A DNA stretch of 58,532 nt, taken from positions 1 through 58,532 of the forward strand of contig NZ_JNWQ01000040.1 in NCBI RefSeq assembly GCF_000716875.1, given 5' to 3'. The notes below the pieces were generated by a model, which made no database searches, was not told the origin of the DNA, and saw only the letters and a program-made list of their open reading frames with translations. Numbering within the stretch: position 1 is the stretch's first letter; each line of letters begins with the position of its first letter. The DNA comes from Streptomyces novaecaesareae. Lineage in GTDB: Bacteria > Actinomycetota > Actinomycetes > Streptomycetales > Streptomycetaceae. Both the position numbers and the translations under genes were made by a program. Shown here piece after piece: positions 42,893 to 50,639 of the stretch.

Positions 42893-43411
42893 TCAGGCGT
42901 GCGGCGCCCAGAAGGAGACGAGGCGCCCGACGCCGTGCTCGACGGCCTTCCAGGACCCGGTGAACGTCAGGACGGCGATGGCGGCCGTCGGAAAGCCGGA
43001 GCGGTTCATCCGGGCCAGCGCGTCGCCCTCGGACTCGCCGGCCAGGGCGTCGGCCAGCGCGTGCATGCCCGGGTTGTGGCCGACCACCACGACGTCGGCG
43101 ACCTCGTCGGAGACCTCGTTGAGGACGGCGATCAGCTCGCCGAGGCTCGCGTCGTAGAGGCGCTCGTCGTAGACCGTCCTGGGCTTGGACGGCAGCTCGG
43201 GGACCATCAGCTTCCAGGTCTCGCGGGTGCGCGCGGAGGTCGAGACGAGTGCGAGGTCGGGGGTGATGCCGCTGCCTGCGAGCCGGCGGCCGGCGACCGG
43301 TGCGTCCTTGCGCCCCCGCTCGGCGAGGGGGCGCTCGTGGTCGTCCACGTCGGGCCAATCGGACTTGGCGTGGCGCACCAGGACGATCCGGCGTGCCGGC
43401 TCTGCGGACAT
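42893..43411 (-). CDS. SixA-type histidine phosphatase
   Basis: 172 residues. RHG motif RIVLVRHAKSDWPDVDDHER with the phospho-accepting His, and the partner histidine in VVVVGHNPGMHALAD, so the active site is complete. Relatives dephosphorylate phosphohistidine proteins. ATG 43411 has a GAGGAG site, better than ATG 43432. No His-Asp relay gene is nearby. Confidence 0.87.
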   Translation of the reverse strand: MSAEPARRIVLVRHAKSDWPDVDDHERPLAERGRKDAPVAGRRLAGSGITPDLALVSTSARTRETWKLMVPELPSKPRTVYDERLYDASLGELIAVLNEVSDEVADVVVVGHNPGMHALADALAGESEGDALARMNRSGFPTAAIAVLTFTGSWKAVEHGVGRLVSFWAPHA

Positions 43412-43529
43412 CGGCTTCTCCTCTTCCCGCACGGGGCGGGCGCTTCATGTGGTCGGTCGCCGGTTCAGGAAACACCGGAGCCCCGCAACGCCCCTGTGTC
43501 GAACGCGCGTTGGCCGGGATTTGCCGACG

Positions 43530-43688
43530 ATGTTCACTCTTGGGAGTGAAGATCACGCGGGGGTTTCGGCCACCTCGCATCTTCGAGCCCAGGGCGCCCC
43601 GGACGGCAGCGACCGCATCTACCAGCGCACCGGCCCGCTGACGGCGGAGGAGAAGCGGCGCTGCGCGGAGGGGACGCCGTCGGCGTGA
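43530..43688 (+). CDS. Possible small protein or gene remnant, 52 aa
   Basis: From ATG 43530 the frame reads MFTLGSEDHAG... and ends in a protein-like RIYQRTGPLTAEEKRRCAEG. Ribosome site GGGA is weak and distant. The C-terminal part looks conserved, but I cannot place it. It may be the tail of a lost gene. Confidence 0.3.
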   Translation: MFTLGSEDHAGVSATSHLRAQGAPDGSDRIYQRTGPLTAEEKRRCAEGTPSA

Positions 43689-43751
43689 GCGGCCCTCGGC
43701 ACGTCGGCGGGGCCGTCCGGCGGGTGTGCCGGGCGGCCCCGTCTGCCGTTG

Positions 43752-44219
43752 TCAGTGGGTGCGTTGGCCGTGCAGGAGGACGGGCAGGGTGCGGTTGGCG
43801 AGGGCTTCGGCGGCGCGGGCGGCCTGGGAGGGGGCCATGTGGTTCGGCAGCTCGTGGGCGGGGACGAAGCGGGCGCCGAGCAGGCCGCTGTACTTCTGCG
43901 CCGGGACGGTGAGGCGGGTGGTGTCGGGGACGGTGCCGCCGTCGAAGACCAGGTTGAGGCGCTCCAGGTGGCGGTCGGCGGGGGTGTAGTCGATGGCGAG
44001 GACGTGGGTGAGGCGCAGGTTGAGGCCGGTCTCGGCGTGCAGGTGCCGGGCGGCGGCGGCCTGCGGGGGCTCGTTGGTCTTGGCGGCGCCGCCGGGCAGG
44101 ATGAGGCCGTCCATGTAGTCGGGGTCGACGAGCAGGACGTCGCCGCTCTGGTTGCGGACGAGGACGAGGCAGCCGAGCCGGCAGACGGGCGGCTTGGCGA
44201 GCAGGCGGGGGTCGCGCAT
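43752..44219 (-). CDS. Nudix-fold protein with degenerate Nudix box
   Basis: 155 residues with the Nudix fold (CRLGCLVLVRNQSGDVLLVD, LILPGGAAKTNE). The box reads GGAAKTNEPPQAAAARHLHA then ETGL. The canonical RE and EE pairs have become RH and AE, so metal-dependent hydrolysis is probably impaired or altered. It is the last gene of a four-gene operon (44750 to 43752) divergent from an Scr1-type regulator. ATG 44219 lacks a ribosome site and may rely on coupling with the tiny gene just upstream. Confidence 0.78.
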   Translation of the reverse strand: MRDPRLLAKPPVCRLGCLVLVRNQSGDVLLVDPDYMDGLILPGGAAKTNEPPQAAAARHLHAETGLNLRLTHVLAIDYTPADRHLERLNLVFDGGTVPDTTRLTVPAQKYSGLLGARFVPAHELPNHMAPSQAARAAEALANRTLPVLLHGQRTH

Positions 44220-44231
44220 CAAGGGGGGGTT

Positions 44232-44309
44232 CTACTTTCTCAGGGCGGTACGGAGGATGACGGCGAGGCAGGCCCACCAGGTGAGGCGGGCGAGGAGGTC
44301 AGTCGTCAT
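44232..44309 (-). CDS. Putative 25-aa hydrophobic peptide in the Nudix operon
   Basis: ATG 44309 begins inside the last codons of the preceding gene (ATGACGACTGA, an 11-bp overlap) and gives MTTDLLARLTWWACLAVIL, then RTALRK and a stop. The peptide is one membrane-length helix with a basic tail and fills an otherwise empty gap before the Nudix gene. No ribosome site beyond coupling. Confidence 0.45.
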   Translation of the reverse strand: MTTDLLARLTWWACLAVILRTALRK

Positions 44310-44550
44310 GGGTGAGGCGCTCGTAGCGCAGGCCCTTGCGGAGCAGGTCGACGATGCGCAGGAGGTCGAGGGGGCGGGCCGGGCCGAGGTCGATCAGGTA
44401 GTTGCCGGTCCGGCGCCCGTACTCCCAGTCGACTTCGAGGGACGGCAGTTTGGCGCCGGCCAGGGCGAGGACGGTCGTCAGGTCGTCCAGCACCGAGGCG
44501 GCCTGGCGCCGCTGCTCGGCGGTGGCCCGGGAGAGCATCGAGGACATCAC
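44299..44550 (-). CDS. Hypothetical protein, 83 aa, Nudix operon
   Basis: Small helical protein: LSRATAEQRRQAASVLDDL, TTVLALAGAKLPSLEVDWEY, and a C-terminal RPLDLLRIVDLLRKGLRYER. GTG 44550 overlaps the stop of the upstream gene (GTGA), ATG 44547 also possible (TGATG). Cytoplasmic, no known family. Tight coupling on both sides marks it as a real operon member. Confidence 0.68.
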   Translation of the reverse strand: MMSSMLSRATAEQRRQAASVLDDLTTVLALAGAKLPSLEVDWEYGRRTGNYLIDLGPARPLDLLRIVDLLRKGLRYERLTHDD

Positions 44551-44750
44551 CGCTCCCCGGGCCGCTTGTGGACCTCGAACACCTTCCAGGCACTGTAGGC
44601 GTCCCCGAAGAAGGTGAACTCCTTCAGCTCCCCGGTCGGTTCACGCAGCCAGTCGCCGGTGATCTCGTTGCGGACCCGGTAGCGCTGGGCCTTGGGGTCG
44701 AAGCGCACCCCGTAGCCGTGGGGGGAGTGGGGAACCTGGTCATGGGTCAT
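44547..44750 (-). CDS. Hypothetical protein, 67 aa, first gene of the Nudix operon
   Basis: MTHDQVPHSPHGYGVRFDP, then AQRYRVRNEITGDWLREPTG and FTFFGDAYSAWKVFEVHKRP: a small beta-rich domain. ATG 44750 begins the conserved-looking region; the frame extends to 44795 without a ribosome site. It faces the Scr1-type XRE gene across about 120 bp, suggesting that regulator controls the operon. Confidence 0.65.
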   Translation of the reverse strand: MTHDQVPHSPHGYGVRFDPKAQRYRVRNEITGDWLREPTGELKEFTFFGDAYSAWKVFEVHKRPGER

Positions 44751-44869
44751 GGGAAGGGAACCCTCTGCGATCGGAGTTTCACGTTCTGTGTGCATGGTGG
44801 CGCAGTGCCGCCTACGATCGGAAGCGGCTTGCTACTTGCCTACGGGCTCGTCAGAAGTTGAGGACCGCC

Positions 44870-45709
44870 ATGAACAAGAAGAAGATTGACCCGGAGTCCA
44901 GCCCCTGGGCGCCCTTCGGAATCCAACTTCGCAAGTTCCGAGAGGCCAAGGGCATGCGCCAGGAGGAGCTGGCTCCGCTCCTTGAGTGCTCCCCCTCGCA
45001 CCTCTCGTACGTCGAACTTGCGCACCGGCCGCCGAAGCGGAAGCTCGCCGAACTGGCGGACGAGGCGCTCGACACCGACGGCACCATGCTGCTGATGTGG
45101 TTTCAGCTGAAGAACGCGGCGATCCTGGAGGGCTTCCCGGAGTACGCCCGCTACGAGGCCCTCGCGGAGCAGATCAGGATCTTCGAGAACGATTTCATCA
45201 ACGGACTTCTACAGACCCGGGCGTATGCGACCGCGCTCCAGATGGGTGCCGTCAGGCAAGGGATTTCAACCCAGACGCTGGCCGAGGCACGCATCGAGTT
45301 CAGGCTTGCCCGCCAGAAGATCCTGGAGCGGACTTCCCCTCCACTCCTGCATGTGGTGTTGGACGAGAGCTGCCTCAGGAAGTTCGTCGGTGGACGCGAT
45401 GTCATGATCGAACAACTGCTCCACCTTGAGCAGTTGTCCACTCGCCCCAACGTAGTCATCCAGGTGGCGCCGTTCTCCCTGGGCGAGAACCGACCGCTCA
45501 CACACATGGCGGCTTTCCTTACCATGCCAAACCGCAAGGTTCTCGCCTATGGCGAGGTTGAGCAGCGCGGCTACATCGATCGCGATACCAAGTCGGTTGC
45601 CGCACTGACCAAGAGCTACGATCGACTTGCGGTCGAGGCCCTTGGCCAAGCCGAATCGCTAGCTTTCATCCGTGCGGTAAGGAGGGACCTGGAGTGGATG
45701 TCGACCTGA
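44870..45709 (+). CDS. Scr1-type XRE regulator with DUF5753 (second module)
   Basis: 279 residues. HTH at 15-65 (FGIQLRKFREAKGMRQEELA, SPSHLSYVELAHRPP) and DUF5753 from about 85 (ALAEQIRIFENDFINGLLQT, HVVLDESCLRKFVGG, RPNVVIQVAPFSLGENRPLT). Length matches the family, unlike the copy at 16025, which runs on. The base composition is visibly less GC-rich than in the neighbours. ATG 44870 follows GAGG. Its end overlaps the DUF397 start, and it is divergent from the Nudix operon. Confidence 0.9.
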   Translation: MNKKKIDPESSPWAPFGIQLRKFREAKGMRQEELAPLLECSPSHLSYVELAHRPPKRKLAELADEALDTDGTMLLMWFQLKNAAILEGFPEYARYEALAEQIRIFENDFINGLLQTRAYATALQMGAVRQGISTQTLAEARIEFRLARQKILERTSPPLLHVVLDESCLRKFVGGRDVMIEQLLHLEQLSTRPNVVIQVAPFSLGENRPLTHMAAFLTMPNRKVLAYGEVEQRGYIDRDTKSVAALTKSYDRLAVEALGQAESLAFIRAVRRDLEWMST

Positions 45710-45903
45710 CCGACGCTTCCTGGCGGAAGAGTTCGCACAGCGGCACAAACGGCGGCCAGTGCATCGAGGTCGCCGACGGCTTCGCCGCCGTCACGCCCGT
45801 ACGCGACTCCAAGGACCCCTCCGGCCCGGCCCTCCTCTTCTCCCCCACCGCCTGGCAGTCCTTCATCACCGCTGTCCGCACAGGCGAGTTCGGCACCGCC
45901 TGA
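45694..45903 (+). CDS. DUF397 protein, partner of the second Scr1-type regulator
   Basis: 69 residues: DASWRKSSHSGTNGGQCIEV, AVTPVRDSKDPSGPALLF, WQSFITAVRTGEFGTA. GTG 45694 has GGAGGG eight bases upstream and overlaps the regulator's stop by 16 bp, so translation is coupled. Family partner or antagonist of the XRE protein. Confidence 0.87.
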   Translation: MDVDLTDASWRKSSHSGTNGGQCIEVADGFAAVTPVRDSKDPSGPALLFSPTAWQSFITAVRTGEFGTA

Positions 45904-46029
45904 GCCGGGACAGCGTTGCAGTCCGGTGACACGGAGGGCGCTATTCCGTCGACTGTTCGCACTAGGTTCGATCGTGCACGCCGCGCACTGCGCGTGCGCT
46001 CACCCGTCCTTGTGCTCAGGAGACTCCGC

Positions 46030-46689
46030 ATGCCCCTCGTGACGACCCGCCTGGCCGGCAGCGTCCTGGCCGCCGCCCTGCTCATCCCCGCCGCGACGGC
46101 CTGCTCCTCCTCGTCCTCCTCCGACGCGCACGCCACCAGCGCGGTCACCACGCCCGCCGCGCCGCCCGCGGCCACCGCACCGCCCGCCACCGCACCGACC
46201 ACGCCTGCCGCACCCGCGACCACTCCGCCGCCCGCCGCCAAGCCGTCCTCGCCCGCCACGCCCAAGGCCACCACGGGCAAGGGGCGCAGCCAGTCGCTGG
46301 TGGACGGCAGTACGGCGGAGGTCCAGGCGGTCGGGAACCAGAACTACAGCGCCAAGATCGTCAACAAGGGCTCCGTCCTCGCCACGCTGGAAACCCACGA
46401 CACCGACGCCGGGCTGGACGGCAACGGCATGTTCGTCGTGCTTTCGATGGACGGGACGGTCCACTCGTGGATGGGCGGCGAGCACCAGGGGCCGGGCACG
46501 TTCCAGCTCGCGGGCGGCTGGACGGCCAAGGTCACCAAGGTCGGCGAACTCCACTACCGCGCACAGGTCCTGGGCAACGACAACGCGGTGATGGGCACGC
46601 TGGAGGCGGACCAGCACGACGCCGGTGCCGTCGCCAACGGCGTCTACATCGTGCTCTCCACCGGCGGCGAGATCAGCTCCCACATGTGA
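46030..46689 (+). CDS. Lipoprotein with long Pro/Ala/Thr linker
   Basis: 219 residues. Lipobox LLIPAATAC at residues 17-25, poly-Ser after the cysteine, then a Thr/Ala/Pro linker to about residue 80 spanning the cell wall. The C-terminal domain holds two similar halves: GNQNYSAKIVNKGSVLATLE...HDTDAGLDGNGMFVVLS and GELHYRAQVLGNDNAVMGTL...HDAGAVANGVYIVLS, so it looks like an internal duplication. ATG 46030 has CAGGAG. Function unknown. Confidence 0.75.
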   Translation: MPLVTTRLAGSVLAAALLIPAATACSSSSSSDAHATSAVTTPAAPPAATAPPATAPTTPAAPATTPPPAAKPSSPATPKATTGKGRSQSLVDGSTAEVQAVGNQNYSAKIVNKGSVLATLETHDTDAGLDGNGMFVVLSMDGTVHSWMGGEHQGPGTFQLAGGWTAKVTKVGELHYRAQVLGNDNAVMGTLEADQHDAGAVANGVYIVLSTGGEISSHM

Positions 46690-47081
46690 ACGACGGGGCC
46701 GGGGCAATAGGGGACGGGGGTCCGCTGATCGCGGCGGTGCGCAGCGGGGACGAGGACGCGGTGCGGCTGCTGCTGGAGGACGGCGCGGATCCCGAGGCCG
46801 TCGACGGGCAGGGCGCCTCCGCTCTCTGCCTGGCCGTCGCCGCCTTCCACTCCTCGATCGCCGGCTACCTGGTGGAGGCCGACGCGGACGCGCTGCGCCG
46901 GCTGCCGGGCGGGAGCACGCCGGTGCTGCGGGCGGTGGACAGCGGCTCGGTCGCTCTCGTCCTTGAGGTGCTGGGTGAGAGGGCCCTTCCCGACGGGTCG
47001 TGCGGATCACGCCGTGGGCGCCGCCGTGACCGCCCGCCGCCGGGCAGCGTGAACTCCCAGTCCTGGGTGCCGTTGGTCTGA
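46686..47081 (+). pseudogene. Ankyrin-repeat protein, 3'-truncated
   Basis: GTG 46686 overlaps the lipoprotein stop (GTGA). Residues 10-100 contain ankyrin-type repeats: GGPLIAAVRSGDEDAVRLLL, DGADPEAVDGQGASALCLAV, and RLPGGSTPVLRAVDSGSVAL. After LVLEVLGERALPDG the sequence turns into an Arg/Pro-rich tail. Family members normally continue for several hundred residues, so the gene has lost its 3' end near 46995. Confidence 0.65.
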
Positions 47082-47116
47082 GCGGGACGTGGGCCCCGCC
47101 GGTTGCCCGATGCGGC

Positions 47117-48757
47117 TCAGCTGCGGGTGAAGGTGCCCAGGCCCTCGTGGTCGAGTTGCTCGACCACCGCCTTGGTGGCCCGCCCGTCGGCGCCCACGGT
47201 GAACGTCACCCCGGACAGGCCGGCCGCGTTCTCCCCCCTGGTTTGGAAGCTGAACACGTCGCCGGCGTAGTGCCGCAGCGGGAACTGCAGGTTGTCCGGG
47301 CCCAGGCTCATCGTCAGCCCGCCGGCCCCGGCGGTGACCGTCAGCGGGCCGTAGTAGCCGTTGGCGTAGGTGCCCACGTAGGCGGCGTCCGGCCCGGCGG
47401 GGGCGGCGCCGGCCGGGGGCTTGGTGTAGTCGGTCGGAGAGACGGGGGGTTCGGCGGCGGCGGGGACGACCTTGCCGAGGAAGGTGAGCCAGTCGACGCT
47501 CTCGTGGCCTTCCTGGGCGAGGTCGAAGAACTCCTCGGCGACCGCCTCCGGCAGGCCGGTGGGCTGGCCGTTGGTCAGCACGACGATGCCGAGCTGCTCG
47601 GAGGGCAGCAGGGTGACGGTGGTGGAGGCGCCCAGGTCGAAGGCGCCGGAGTGGTTGAGCCGCAGCCGGCCGTGGGAGTCCTGGTTGACGTTCCACCCCA
47701 GGCCGTAGAAGGAGGAGTTGCCGGCGGGCGCGGCGGGCGGGTTGGAGACGATGTGCGGCACTCTGGTCTCGTTCAGGGCCGCCGCGTCGACGACCTGCCG
47801 GCCCTCGAAGGTGCCGTCGGCGAGCTGCAGGCGCATCCAGCGGGCGAGGTCCTGCGCGGTGGAGCTGACCCCGCCGGCCGGGGACTGCGGGTCGGGGTTC
47901 TCGGTGGTGGAGACCTGCCAGCCGCCGGCGCCCCGCACGTGCGGGACGGCCTTGTTCGCCGCGTTGTCGTAGGCGGAGCGCAGCGAGCTCGTGGAGGCCA
48001 TGCCGAGGGGCTGGTAGAGGGTGGCGGCGGCCAGGTCCTCCCAGCTCGTGCCCTTGGCCTTGGCGACGGCGACGGCGGCTTCGGTGAGGCCGTAGTTGGT
48101 GTAGGCGTAGGTGGCGCGGAAGGGGGCGAGGGGCTGGTCGCGCAGGTGCTGGAGGATGTAGTCGCGCTGGTAGCCGAGGTCTCCGAGGAGGTCGCCGGCG
48201 TGGTCGGGCAGGCCGCTGCGGTGGGAGAAGAGGTCGGCGATCGTGACGTGGCCGCTCACCCAGGGGTCGGCGAGGGCGAAGCCCGGGTCGTGGGCGGAGA
48301 CCGGGTCGTCCCATTTCACGGTCTTCTGGCCGACGGCTGCGGCGACGATCGTGGAGGCGATCGGCTTGGAGACGGAGGCGAGTTGGAAGACGGTGTCGGG
48401 GGTGACGGTGTCCGGCCGGCCGAGTTCGCGCACGCCGAAGCCCTTGGCGTGGACGACCTTGTCCTTGTAGACGACGGCGAGGGCCAGGCCGGGCACGCCG
48501 GTCCTGCGCATGGCGTCCTGGACGTAGCCGTCGATCCGGTCGACGGCGGAGGTGACCTGCTGCTCGGTCAGCTGGGGCGGGGGCTGCCGGGGCGGCGCGG
48601 TGGCCGGGGCGGAGGCCGGGGCGGTGGAGGGGCTGCTGGGCGGGGCCTCGGGGTCGCCGACGGTCCCGGAGGTGCACCCGGCGAGCAGCGGGCCGCTCAG
48701 CAGCAGGCCGGCCAGCAGGGGCGCGGCGGCGCGGCGGGCTGTGCCGTGGTGGTGCAT
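47117..48757 (-). CDS. Serine beta-lactamase/DD-peptidase-like lipoprotein
   Basis: 546 residues. Lipobox LLSGPLLAGC, Pro/Ala linker, then a class-C-like serine hydrolase domain about 65-420: nucleophile motif SVSK near 130, YTN near 220, and NHSG near 367 replacing KTG. A C-terminal lipocalin-like beta domain (AYVGTYANGYYGPLTVTAGA, VEQLDHEGLGTFTR) follows. This architecture is typical of extracellular esterases or D-amino-acid-specific hydrolases; resistance to beta-lactams is not implied. ATG 48757 has GAGGGAGG. Confidence 0.9.
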   Translation of the reverse strand: MHHHGTARRAAAPLLAGLLLSGPLLAGCTSGTVGDPEAPPSSPSTAPASAPATAPPRQPPPQLTEQQVTSAVDRIDGYVQDAMRRTGVPGLALAVVYKDKVVHAKGFGVRELGRPDTVTPDTVFQLASVSKPIASTIVAAAVGQKTVKWDDPVSAHDPGFALADPWVSGHVTIADLFSHRSGLPDHAGDLLGDLGYQRDYILQHLRDQPLAPFRATYAYTNYGLTEAAVAVAKAKGTSWEDLAAATLYQPLGMASTSSLRSAYDNAANKAVPHVRGAGGWQVSTTENPDPQSPAGGVSSTAQDLARWMRLQLADGTFEGRQVVDAAALNETRVPHIVSNPPAAPAGNSSFYGLGWNVNQDSHGRLRLNHSGAFDLGASTTVTLLPSEQLGIVVLTNGQPTGLPEAVAEEFFDLAQEGHESVDWLTFLGKVVPAAAEPPVSPTDYTKPPAGAAPAGPDAAYVGTYANGYYGPLTVTAGAGGLTMSLGPDNLQFPLRHYAGDVFSFQTRGENAAGLSGVTFTVGADGRATKAVVEQLDHEGLGTFTRS

Positions 48758-49196
48758 CTGGGGTCCTCCCTCGTCCGGGCGGCGTGGCCGTCCGCCTCAC
48801 GGCGCGAGTATTCGACGGCCCCCGGCGGGCCCGGCGGGCGCCGCGCGCCGGGCCCGGTGCAATCACCCGTCCGGCGGCGGGGGCGTTGCGGGCAGGGGCG
48901 TCCGGCGGGGGCGATTTCGGATCGGGCTTGACCCGACCGGATGCGAGCGCCGGGGGTCAGCGAGCGGGGGGCGGCTGGAGCGGGACACCTGGATCCTGCT
49001 GCAGGCGCTGGACCCGGAGGCAATGCGGCAGGGGGTGGCGGACAAGAACGCGAGCTTCGAGGACCCCGAGCGCCAAGCAGTGCCGGGCGGCCGCGGGGCC
49101 GCGCCGGGCGTGAACGGGACGTCGGCCGGGCCGACTTCCCGCCCGGGCCGTCCGTTCCCGCACGCCGAACGTGACCTGACTGATACGTTCCGCCAC
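48758..49196. other. Intergenic region with a gene scar and repeat copy 7
   Basis: About 48965-49075 contains a plus-strand frame RDTWILLQALDPEAMRQGVA then KNASFEDPER that looks protein-coding but has neither start nor stop in place. It ends about 40 bp from the palindrome and is probably the remnant of a lost gene. The rest serves as promoter DNA. Confidence 0.4.
49115..49141. repeat. Dispersed AAGTCGGC palindrome, copy 7
   Basis: CGGGACGTCGGCC-G-GGCCGACTTCCCG: 13-bp arms with one mismatch (ACG for AAG). Lies about 55 bp upstream of the NTF2-like gene and beside a gene scar. Confidence 0.75.
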
Positions 49197-49583
49197 ATGG
49201 ACTTCACCGGCATCGCGCACTCGTTCGTCCAGCACTACTACACCACCTTCGACGGCGGCACCTCCGTCCGCGCCAACCTGGCCGCCCTCTACCGGCCCGA
49301 GTCGATGCTCACCTGGGAGAGCGCCCAGCTCCAGGGGCAGCAGAACATCATCGCCCAGCTGACCAAGGCCGAACTGGCCGTCGTCAAGCACCAGGTGCAG
49401 AGCAGCGACGCCCAGCCCGCGCCCGGTGGCGGCGTCCTGGTCCTGGTGACCGGCTCGCTGGCCGTCGACAACGCCTACGACAAGCCCATGACGTTCACCG
49501 AGACGTTCAACCTGCAGCCGATCCCCGGCCAGGCCGGCGGCTTCTTCGTCTACAACCAGGTCTTCCGCCTCATCTTCGGCTAA
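49197..49583 (+). CDS. Eukaryote-like NTF2 (nuclear transport factor 2) protein
   Basis: 128 residues, the exact size of eukaryotic NTF2. The sequence follows NTF2 end to end: FTGIAHSFVQHYYTTFDGG, LAALYRPESMLTWESAQLQG, KHQVQSSDAQPAP, VLVLVTGSLAVDNAYDKPM, FFVYNQVFRLIFG. In eukaryotes NTF2 carries Ran-GDP into the nucleus. The Trp-Glu pair used at the Ran/FG interface is present (W40, E41), and an Asp follows TGSLAV. Bacterial NTF2-like folds are common, but they usually lack this full-length match. A nuclear role is impossible here; ligand or partner unknown. ATG 49197 has no ribosome site and may be nearly leaderless. Confidence 0.85.
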   Translation: MDFTGIAHSFVQHYYTTFDGGTSVRANLAALYRPESMLTWESAQLQGQQNIIAQLTKAELAVVKHQVQSSDAQPAPGGGVLVLVTGSLAVDNAYDKPMTFTETFNLQPIPGQAGGFFVYNQVFRLIFG

Positions 49584-49591
49584 CAGGCGCC

Positions 49592-50080
49592 TTGGTGCTG
49601 CGGCTGCGCGAACTGGCCGACGGCGACGCCGAGTCGGTGCGCCGGATCCACGGCGGCGAGGGCGTCGCGGACCTGTGGTTCGGTGCGATGACCGGCGCCC
49701 AGGCCCGCGCCTACGTCCGCGAGGCCGCCTCCTGCCCCGCGCTGCTGGTGCGCGGGATCGAGGTGGACGGGGACCTGCTGGGCGTCGTCCGGCTGGAGCG
49801 GCCCGCCGCCCGGCTCAGCTACCTGGTGCGCGAGGACGCCCGGGGCAACGGCCACGCCACCGCCGCCGTACGGGAGTTCCTCGCCCTTCAGCAGTGCCCG
49901 GCGCGGGTGGTCGCCGAGCACCGGGCGGCGAACACGGCCTCCGGGCGGGTCCTCGCCAAGGCCGGCTTCGTGCCGGTCCGTACGGCGGGCGGGTTCGTCC
50001 ACTACGCGTACCGGCGGCGGCCGGTGGGCACCCTCCCGCACCACGAGTGCGTGAACCAGCTCGGCCCGGGGGGCCGTTGA
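49592..50080 (+). CDS. GNAT-family acetyltransferase
   Basis: 162 residues. The acetyl-CoA-binding region is LSYLVREDARGNGHATAAVR (motif A, R-G-N-G-x-A) and ANTASGRVLAKAGFVPVRTA (motif B). Substrate unknown. It starts 8 bp after the NTF2-like gene (TTG 49592 or GTG 49595), so the two are probably cotranscribed. A perfect terminator follows the stop at once. Confidence 0.85.
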   Translation: MVLRLRELADGDAESVRRIHGGEGVADLWFGAMTGAQARAYVREAASCPALLVRGIEVDGDLLGVVRLERPAARLSYLVREDARGNGHATAAVREFLALQQCPARVVAEHRAANTASGRVLAKAGFVPVRTAGGFVHYAYRRRPVGTLPHHECVNQLGPGGR

Positions 50081-50113
50081 GCGGATCGGGGCGCGGGGTG
50101 CGCCCCGATCCGC
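50081..50113 (+). terminator. Terminator of the NTF2/GNAT pair
   Basis: Perfect 14-bp stem GCGGATCGGGGCGC and its complement around GGGGT, beginning right after the GNAT stop. Confidence 0.8.
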
Positions 50114-50131
50114 TACCCCTGGAGGACTCCC

Positions 50132-50545
50132 GTGCCCGCTGCCACCCGCTCCGTCCGGGCCGCCGGCCTGCTGCTCACCGCCGGCCTGGTCTCCGCCGTC
50201 GGCCTCGCCGCCGCCACCGCCGCCCAGGCCTCCGGCCCCTCGAACGGGTCGCCCGCCCGGCCGCTGCCCGCGGCCACCGCCACCGCCAACTTCTCGCTCT
50301 GCTCCGGCGGCAACTACCCGTCGTACGTGGTGTTCGAGAACCGCCACATGGCGACCCGGATCGCCATGCCGGGTGACTGCGTCCAGCTCTCCCTGACCGG
50401 CCAGAGCCGCGAGAAGATCACGATCTACGGGATCCGCCCGAACGGCCAGGAGTTCAAGATCTCCACCGACACCTTCGACGACGCCGTCGGCGAGCACATC
50501 CGCACCCTCCGCACCCCGGACGACAACGACTGGACCACGTTCTAA
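50132..50545 (+). CDS. Small secreted protein, 137 aa
   Basis: Signal peptide RAAGLLLTAGLVSAVGLAAA with AQA cleavage near residue 31. The mature part has NFSLCSGGNYPSYVVFENRH, GDCVQLSLTGQSREKITIYG and a C-terminal DNDWTTF, with two cysteines for one disulfide. A beta-sandwich of unknown function. GTG 50132 has GGAGG seven bases upstream. Confidence 0.68.
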   Translation: MPAATRSVRAAGLLLTAGLVSAVGLAAATAAQASGPSNGSPARPLPAATATANFSLCSGGNYPSYVVFENRHMATRIAMPGDCVQLSLTGQSREKITIYGIRPNGQEFKISTDTFDDAVGEHIRTLRTPDDNDWTTF

Positions 50546-50639
50546 CCGCCGCCCGCCCTCCCGCCCTCCCTCCCGTCGAGAACGAGAAAGGCCCCCGGCC
50601 ACCCGGGGGAACCACAGGTCCGTGCGCGAAGTCATCTCC

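Noticed and set aside
47117..48757. Antibiotic-resistance beta-lactamase
   Set aside because: The serine hydrolase motifs are of the broad esterase/DD-peptidase group with a C-terminal beta domain; nothing indicates drug resistance.
47147..48931. 594-codon plus-strand frame opposite the serine hydrolase gene
   Set aside because: Shadow frame; the SVSK, YTN and HSG motifs and the lipobox are on the minus strand.
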